Shown piece by piece: positions 17,650 through 23,381 of a stretch of DNA of 23,381 nt. The translations under genes and the position numbers were made by a program. This DNA comes from Galdieria sulphuraria (lineage: Eukaryota; Rhodophyta; Bangiophyceae; Galdieriales; Galdieriaceae). The notes under the pieces are model-generated. The model was given only the letters and a program-made list of their open reading frames with translations, made no database searches and was not told the origin of the DNA. Positions within the stretch are counted from its first letter, which is position 1. Each line of letters starts with the position of its first letter. The stretch covers positions 1-23,381 of the forward strand of contig NW_005178448.1 in assembly GCF_000341285.1 (NCBI RefSeq), given 5' to 3'.

Positions 17650-19740
17650 CTAACGATGCAAAGGCATCGAAGTGTGAATAGCACTCTGTACTTTTTCATC
17701 CCATCGAGTGATGACTGTTTTTGGACGAGTATAAAACTCGAACCCTGTGGAGCCATAGAATGGTAAATCTCCCCACATAGAATCTTTGGATCCTGTGAAC
17801 CCAAAGGGTGGAGCAGGGACTGGAATGGGCAAATTAATTCCAATTTGTCCTACTTGAATATTGCTCTGAAACATTCTTGCAACTACACCCGACTGAGTGA
17901 ATATACTTGTGCCATTTCCATATGGATTGTTGTTGATGAGTTGAATAGCATCATCCAAAGTCTCCACATGTATGCACGAAAGAACGGGTCCAAATATTTC
18001 TAAGCAACAATATAAGAGCTTTGTAAGGGTTAGAATAGGTAGACTCACCTTGTTGATAGACATCCATATGTGGCTTTACTTGAGAAATGATAGTAGGACC
18101 CACCCAGTTACCTTTAGAAGAGGGAACAGAAGCTCTATATTCGATTTTTGCACCTTGTGATTCTGCTGATTGTATCAACTTTTCAACTCTTTGCTTTGCC
18201 TTTTCAGTAACGAGTGGACCCAAGTCACTTCCTTCTGCAGTACCTAATACTAAGGACTGCGTTCTCTTTACGAGTTCTGAAATCCAATTTCCAGCCTCTC
18301 CAACCTATATATATTTAGAAATGCATCAATGCATTTTCTAAAAGTTGTAGGATACATACAAATACACCCACGGATATTGCCATACATCTTTGACCACTTG
18401 CTCCAAATGCAGCTCCTATGAGAGCATTCAATGCAGTGTCTTTGGCAGCGTCAGGCATAATGACGGCATGATTCTTAGCTCCCTTTACAAGAGTCCATAT
18501 TTATGACAAAATGTGAAAGATGAACTATGCACTCACCATGTTACATTGTGCTCGGATTCCCCTTTCACTAGCCTTTCTATAAATATGACGACCCACCGGT
18601 GTGCTTCCAACAAAGCTTACTGCCTTCAAACCAGGATGTTCCAACAGACAATCGACTGTCTCTTTCCCTCCCTAATAAAACCAAACCCAATATTCATTCA
18701 CCATACTTGAAATGCTGTTGTCAACACTGACTTGAACCACATTAAATACACCAGGTGGAAACTGTGCTTCATCTACAACTTGAGCAATCAGTTCTACTGC
18801 CCCTGGTACCAACTCTGAAGGCTTCAAGACAATTGTATTGCCAACTACAGTGGACATGGGAAGCATCCATAATGGAATCATAGCAGGAAAACTGCGACTC
18901 TCAATAACCAGAAACAACAATGACTAATGCTTTACTTACTTGAAAGGACAAACTCCCAAACAGACACCTAAAGGTTCTCTCATCTATTATTCCCAATCAT
19001 ACCAAACCTCAGTACATCATTTTATCACCCAACCATTCATCCACTTTACCTGCATCATATCCACATTGGTTGCAACATTCTTTTGAAACATTCCTTCCAA
19101 TTTGCCTGCCTTTCATAGTACAAGTTGATATTATTATCTTTGCAGCATACAATTACTACTTACAGCTCCACAAGAATACTCCACAATTTCCAATCCACGG
19201 GCAACATCACCTTGAGCATCAGCAGGAGTCTTTCCCAACTCTCGGGTTATCACTTGGGCTATATCTTTGGATCTCTTCTTAATTCCCTGGAAACGAACGT
19301 CAATCTCTGCCTGTGAAAAATTCTCATCAACTCCCTCGTACCTCACGCAATTGAAAGATATAATTCAAGCGTCTTCCAATAGGCGTAGTTGACCAGCTTC
19401 CAAACGCCTCCTGTGCTATCTGCATGACTTGGTCCACCTTGGAAAGTTTACGTGGACCCAGTTATGAATTTCAACGTTTCTTACCTCCTGCCTGGTTGTT
19501 CCTGGAACCTTTTGTAGAGTTTCTCCAGTAGCAGGATTGGTTACTGTGTGAATGATGGGACCATTACTGAAGTACACGGTTGCGCAAACAACACACCGTC
19601 GAAATTGAAGCACCAGCTTACCTTGTTACAAATTTTCCCCCAACAAAGTTATGTACGGTTGGTAACAGTCCCACATCTTCTTTTTTGGCGGAAGTTTGTA
19701 CCAACCTTTTAGGATAATATTTCCAAAGCTTCGTAGCCAT
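17650..19740 (-). CDS. Methylmalonate-semialdehyde dehydrogenase (acylating), mitochondrial (ALDH6 family)
   Basis: Converts methylmalonate semialdehyde to propionyl-CoA and CO2, with NAD and CoA, in valine and pyrimidine breakdown in mitochondria. Eleven exons: 19740-19622, 19566-19485, 19437-19342, 19286-19164, 19109-19050, 18983-18940, 18891-18732, 18671-18537, 18482-18360, 18304-18049, 17999-17650; 515 residues, normal for the family. The N-terminus [18 protein letters not shown] is a basic amphipathic mitochondrial presequence. Family landmarks: [121 protein letters not shown], the catalytic Cys in [34 protein letters not shown], and the ALDH6-type end [19 protein letters not shown]. The third intron acceptor was placed at 19287 because it gives a normal 55-nt intron and the best family match. 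Its stop is 30 bp from the stop of the convergent fusion gene. Confidence 0.95.
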
Positions 19741-19840
19741 TTAGTAAAGTTTTTGTACAAGGGATTGACCAATCGAATGGACTCTGAAGAAATGAAACTT
19801 GGCATTCATCAAATCAGATTTTCATTGGCTTCTGGAAATT

Positions 19841-19869
19841 CAAACACACACAAACACAAACACACACTA
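19841..19869. repeat. CA-rich simple repeat (CACAAA/CACA)
   Basis: A run of CAAACACACACAAACACAAA followed by CACACACTA in the 201-bp gap between the dehydrogenase start and the ascorbate peroxidase stop. It is imperfect low-complexity DNA upstream of the dehydrogenase; no function can be read from it. Confidence 0.8.
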
Positions 19870-19941
19870 ATCACTATCATCCCTCATATTCAAACACATA
19901 TCGTTCTATTTATCCAACCATAGATATGCATATCAAATGGT

Positions 19942-21076
19942 TCAATATTCCCATACAGCTCCAAGTTCACTTAGCTTGTGATGCGACTCGGTATAGTCTT
20001 TGAAAAATATATCCTTATTTGCCGCATAAGTCTCAACCAAATTACGAGTGTAACTATCTTCCAACAAAGATAAATCAGAAGCCAAGCGAAGCAAACCTGG
20101 ATCTGGATCCTTTTTCCAATAAAAAACAAATAAAACTAACTCCAAACATATCCACTATTACTTACCGGTTTCAAAATTTCAACGAAATAAGAATTATCAA
20201 ATTCCAAAGGCTGGTGTGTCCAAGGACCTTCGTAACCTGAACGCTCCTAAAGAGAACCGTCAACCACTTAACATTCTCAACGACGATACAATCCAACCTT
20301 GTGACAACGACCCAAGGTATGTGCGCCACTCAGCACAGTGATATCTTTATCTGTTAAACCCATTCGATGAAAGGTTCTTCGTAACTGTGATAAGTGATCT
20401 TCTGCATTAGGAAGCCTTCCCTCCTCTGGACAAGAATCGGGTCCAGTGGCATCCTTGCGACCCATTCGGAAAGGAATCTTGGGACCTTTGGCAAATTCAA
20501 TAGCAGTTACACTAGCCAGTTGAAAAAGATCAGCATAGCCTATATCTGGGTATTCCTATCAATCCGATATTACATGAACCAATATAAACTACTTGTGTTC
20601 CTCTGATCTCAGTGAAACTGACTCACCTTTTTGATAGGCTCCAGTAAATCAAACGCTATTTTCAATCCATTGTTTGCCCCGTGTTTCAATTCCGGTTCGA
20701 ATCGAATGGATCCGTTCACTCCACCAGTACCCGTTTGTGCATCATAGGTTCCCGCATCGTGCCACGCTAGTCTCACCATAATGGGCATACAAGGAGTTTG
20801 CTCAAACAGCTTTATAAGCCTTGTTCTCACTCTTTGTTCCAAGTCTGTCTTAGAAGCAACCATGTAGGGACCTCCCCTCATCTTATGACCTGGAGCACCG
20901 TCCTGTTTGCTCCAAGAAGAAGTAGGGCATGATCTACAACTCAAATATGTTCTTCCCATAAAAGTAGTAGATTTTGCAAACTTTGTAGGGGTATTATTAC
21001 AACAAACATTTTTATGAGATACAGGATAAAGTCCTATGGAAGGGGCGAAACCTACGACCTGATCTGAATAACCCAT
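19942..21076 (-). CDS. Ascorbate peroxidase, probably plastid-targeted
   Basis: Class I haem peroxidase that reduces hydrogen peroxide with ascorbate (water-water cycle). Exons 21076-20627, 20555-20298, 20246-20166, 20109-19942; 318 residues. The start is the first ATG, giving about 70 residues rich in Ser, Thr, Cys and basic residues (a targeting peptide) before the enzyme proper, which begins near [15 protein letters not shown]. The distal haem motif is [16 protein letters not shown] (Arg, Trp, His), followed by [13 protein letters not shown]; the proximal motif [20 protein letters not shown] carries the haem-ligand His and the ascorbate-contacting Arg. [54 protein letters not shown] and [18 protein letters not shown] are further family blocks. 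The proximal Trp region is replaced by family-typical residues around LEFDNSYF. A cytochrome c peroxidase identity is less likely but the two families are close. Confidence 0.93.
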
Positions 21077-21260
21077 TTTCTGATTCACAATTCAGCGGAA
21101 TGGAATTCAATTCTTTCTTGTAATAGAAATAACACACAAATGGTCTCAACTCACTCTTTTTTCAAATATAAGAATTTGTGACATTTTTTATCGTTCTTAT
21201 TGAATAGAAATGAGACAAAAATATCCCATATGCCTTGTAGAATAGACAATATATCCCTTC

Positions 21261-23380
21261 TTATAACGTTAGTTCCTGAGGATTTTCTTCCAACAAAGTA
21301 CTAAAATCCTTTAAAAAGCTAGCTGCTTGGGCTCCATAAATATGTCGGTGATCACAAGTAATGGTCATCTGCATTTGTTTTGAAACACCAATAAAGCCTA
21401 TAAGATAGCATAAATCGAGTAGTTACCGAACAATTAATCAGAGAGAAAAAACTTCCTGTTGCTCACCATTAGGTTGCATTCCTACTACAGGTTTTGAAGC
21501 AGCTACTGCCAAAATAGCTCCTGCACCAGGTGGCAAAATGGCATCAAAACTAGTAACACCGAACATGCCTAGATTACTTATAAAGAAAGTACCAGTCGAA
21601 TATTCATCAGGACTCAATTTCTTCATGAGAGCTCGCTTCACCAAATCCTAAAGTTTCAAGAAATGAGTATACTTTTGATTTCTTTCCATGCTGCGACGTA
21701 CTCTCCAAGACTTGGATAACGTGTAAATGTCTTCTTGGTCAGCATTCTTCAATACAGGAGTAATCAAACCTGATAAAAAAAAGGTCAAAACGATTGAATA
21801 ACAAATGCATTGAAGATACCTCCATCCGGTAATGCCACAGCCATGGCAATATGAATATCATTACGGTAAATAATAGAGTCCTTTCCATAACTCGCGTTCA
21901 TCACGGAATGTTTCCTTAAAGTCAATGCAGCTGCCTTGGCCAATATCGTTGACATAGACACTCCTGTATTGATTGATTTCGTTTTTGTAGTTTTCAGTAT
22001 TCCATCTTACCTTTTTCACTAAGCTTCTTGTACAAGGCTTCTACCGCATCCATATTAACTGTGTAGGTTACTCGAAATACTGGAACTTGAAGCGATGCAT
22101 TCATATTCTGCACTACTGCCTTTTGCATGGAATTCATGGCTACTTCACCTTTGGGCATCATACTCGAAGAAGTTTCGGTTGAACGGCTCCTGTTATCCTT
22201 ACTCACTCGGCCGGGTGCTACCGACGAATCACCATTTTTGGATGACTTTGTTGCTTGAAAGTCTACTAAATGGGGTGGTGGTGGAGGTGGGCCTTTACCA
22301 GCTGCTTTGTACACGTCTGCTGGTATGATTCGTCCATAGGGACCGGAACCTACTGATATGGAATCCAATGATATTCCAAATGACTCTGCCAATTTCTTGG
22401 CTTGCGGGGTTGCCATTACCAGAGTAGGTTTCTCTTGGTTCACGTTAGAGGAAGCTCCTTTTTCTGAGGCTTCCAATACATCTTTAGCAACAATACGACC
22501 ACCTTCTCCAGAACCCTTCAGGCCAGACAACGAAATATTTTTCTCCGATGCTATCTTTCGAGCATAAGGAGACGCAATGACACGTGATGACGATCCTTGC
22601 AAGGAAGTTGACGGAATAGTTGATGCCGACAGTTCCACCGATGGGGAGGCTTCTTGGGTGGATTTATGTGTTGGAGCAGTTGACCTATTCTTGCTTTCAC
22701 TTGCCCACTGTTTCATCTGAGGAATATCCGCAGCATTGCTTACTAAATAAGCAACTGTAGTACCAACTGGGCAACTACTTTCGTTTGGATAAAGCACATG
22801 TGCTAAATAACCTTCATCAAACGATTCTACTTCCATATCTGCCTTGTCTGATTCTACGACCATTATCATTTCGCCACTTTTCACATAATCTCCTTCTTTC
22901 TTTAGCCACTGTACTATCTTTCCTTCTGTCATGGTTGAGCTTAGTGTTGGCATCAATATCGGAACGTGTTCGGGTAGTTTCATAGCGTTCTGCTCTGCAG
23001 AGCCATTCGAAGAAAACCTTTGCTCAAAGTCAGAATCTTCTTTCGAGTCAAAGAACTCTACTGTTTCCAAAGCAGTTGTTCCGTCATGTCTTGAAGATGA
23101 ACCTGAGTCAATACAGTCCAAGCCACATTGTTTTACTTTTTCAATGTCTTCCAACTTTTCTGCCACTAAACCAACAGTCTTGCCAACTGGAGCACTGCCT
23201 CCTTCATCCACTAAAATAGCTGCCAAATAACCAGGATCAAAAGCTTCCACTTCCATGTCAGCTTTATCCGATTCTACCACCATGACAATGTCCCCAGTTT
23301 CAATCTAACTACTCTTAAGTATATACAAAAACCAAACAATAATAACATACCTTTTCTCCTACTTTCTTCAGCCACTTGAC
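21261..23380 (-). CDS. Pyruvate dehydrogenase E2 (dihydrolipoamide acetyltransferase), plastid-type, N-terminus cut by window edge
   Basis: Core subunit of the pyruvate dehydrogenase complex; transfers acetyl from lipoate to CoA for plastid fatty-acid synthesis. Exons seen: 23380-23351 (partial), 23304-22011, 21963-21820, 21769-21702, 21647-21467, 21397-21261. Domain order: end of a first lipoyl domain with the lipoylation motif ESDKADMEVEAF; a Ser/Asp-rich linker; a second lipoyl domain (PILMPTLSSTMTEGKIVQWL ... ESDKADMEVESF); a first E3/E1-binding-like domain (SPYARKIASEKNISL...GGRIVAKDV); a second (TPQAKKLAESFGISL...YGRIIPADV); a linker with KGPPPPPP, as in plant plastid E2; then the catalytic domain (MQKAVVQNMNASLQVPVFRV, SNLGMFGVTSFDAILPPGAG). 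The active-site His is in DHRHIYG near the C-terminus. The catalytic sequence resembles plant plastid LTA2 more than mitochondrial E2. Ser/Thr-rich linkers are likely flexible. Upstream exons lie outside the window. Confidence 0.93.
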
Positions 23381-23381
23381 A

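Noticed and set aside
1-23381. Transposons, LTR or other virus-like elements, CRISPR arrays, bacterial operons
   Set aside because: No transposase, reverse transcriptase, integrase or capsid-like frame, terminal repeats or spaced direct-repeat array was seen; gene structure is eukaryotic throughout.

Overview
The window looks like nuclear DNA of a photosynthetic eukaryote. The best fit is an intron-rich, compact red alga of the Galdieria (Cyanidiales) type. This is inferred from about 60 spliceosomal introns that can be placed by reading frame, nearly all 44-71 nt long and GT-AG. Other support is the moderate A+T content, very short intergenic gaps, plastid or mitochondrial targeting-like N-termini on several metabolic enzymes, and plant-type genes (GH35 beta-galactosidase, ascorbate peroxidase, plastid-type pyruvate dehydrogenase E2). 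No database search was run, so the species is not established.

Layout, left to right. 1-1126 (+): C-terminal end of a plant-type GH35 beta-galactosidase. 1127-3618: about 2.5 kb with no gene I can support, which is anomalous for this locus. 3619-5176 (+): a short ELG1/ATAD5-like clamp-loader ATPase, followed with no gap by an unrecognised ORF (5177-5674). 5772-7430 (-): intronless Rgp1. 7483-7863 (+): LSm7. 8231-~8417 (+): a complete U2 snRNA gene with a TATA-like box and a duplicated upstream element. 8457-10157 (-): HGSNAT-family multispanning acetyltransferase. 10197-11222 (+): thiamine-phosphate synthase. 11237-13171 (-): Get3/ArsA ATPase with a targeting-like N-terminus and a membrane span. 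~13189-15592 (-): PRMT5. 15825-17619 (+): a DUF1838 protein that by splice phase appears fused to a neuferricin-like cytochrome b5 domain. 17650-19740 (-): methylmalonate-semialdehyde dehydrogenase. 19942-21076 (-): ascorbate peroxidase. 21261 to the right edge (-): plastid-type pyruvate dehydrogenase E2, truncated by the window.

The genes are mostly housekeeping and do not form one pathway. Two belong to RNA processing (LSm7 of the U6 snRNP and, just downstream, the U2 snRNA), which suits an intron-dense genome. Several act in organelles: thiamine phosphate synthesis, Get3, ascorbate peroxidase, the pyruvate dehydrogenase E2 and valine catabolism. Packing is extreme: start codons of divergent pairs are 39 and 52 bp apart, and stop codons of convergent pairs are 14 and 30 bp apart.

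The most notable observations are the probable DUF1838-cytochrome b5 fusion, the U2 snRNA gene and its promoter-like repeats, the apparently membrane-anchored organellar Get3, the E2 with two lipoyl and two subunit-binding domains, and the gene-free 2.5 kb. I saw no transposon, provirus, CRISPR array or tRNA gene.
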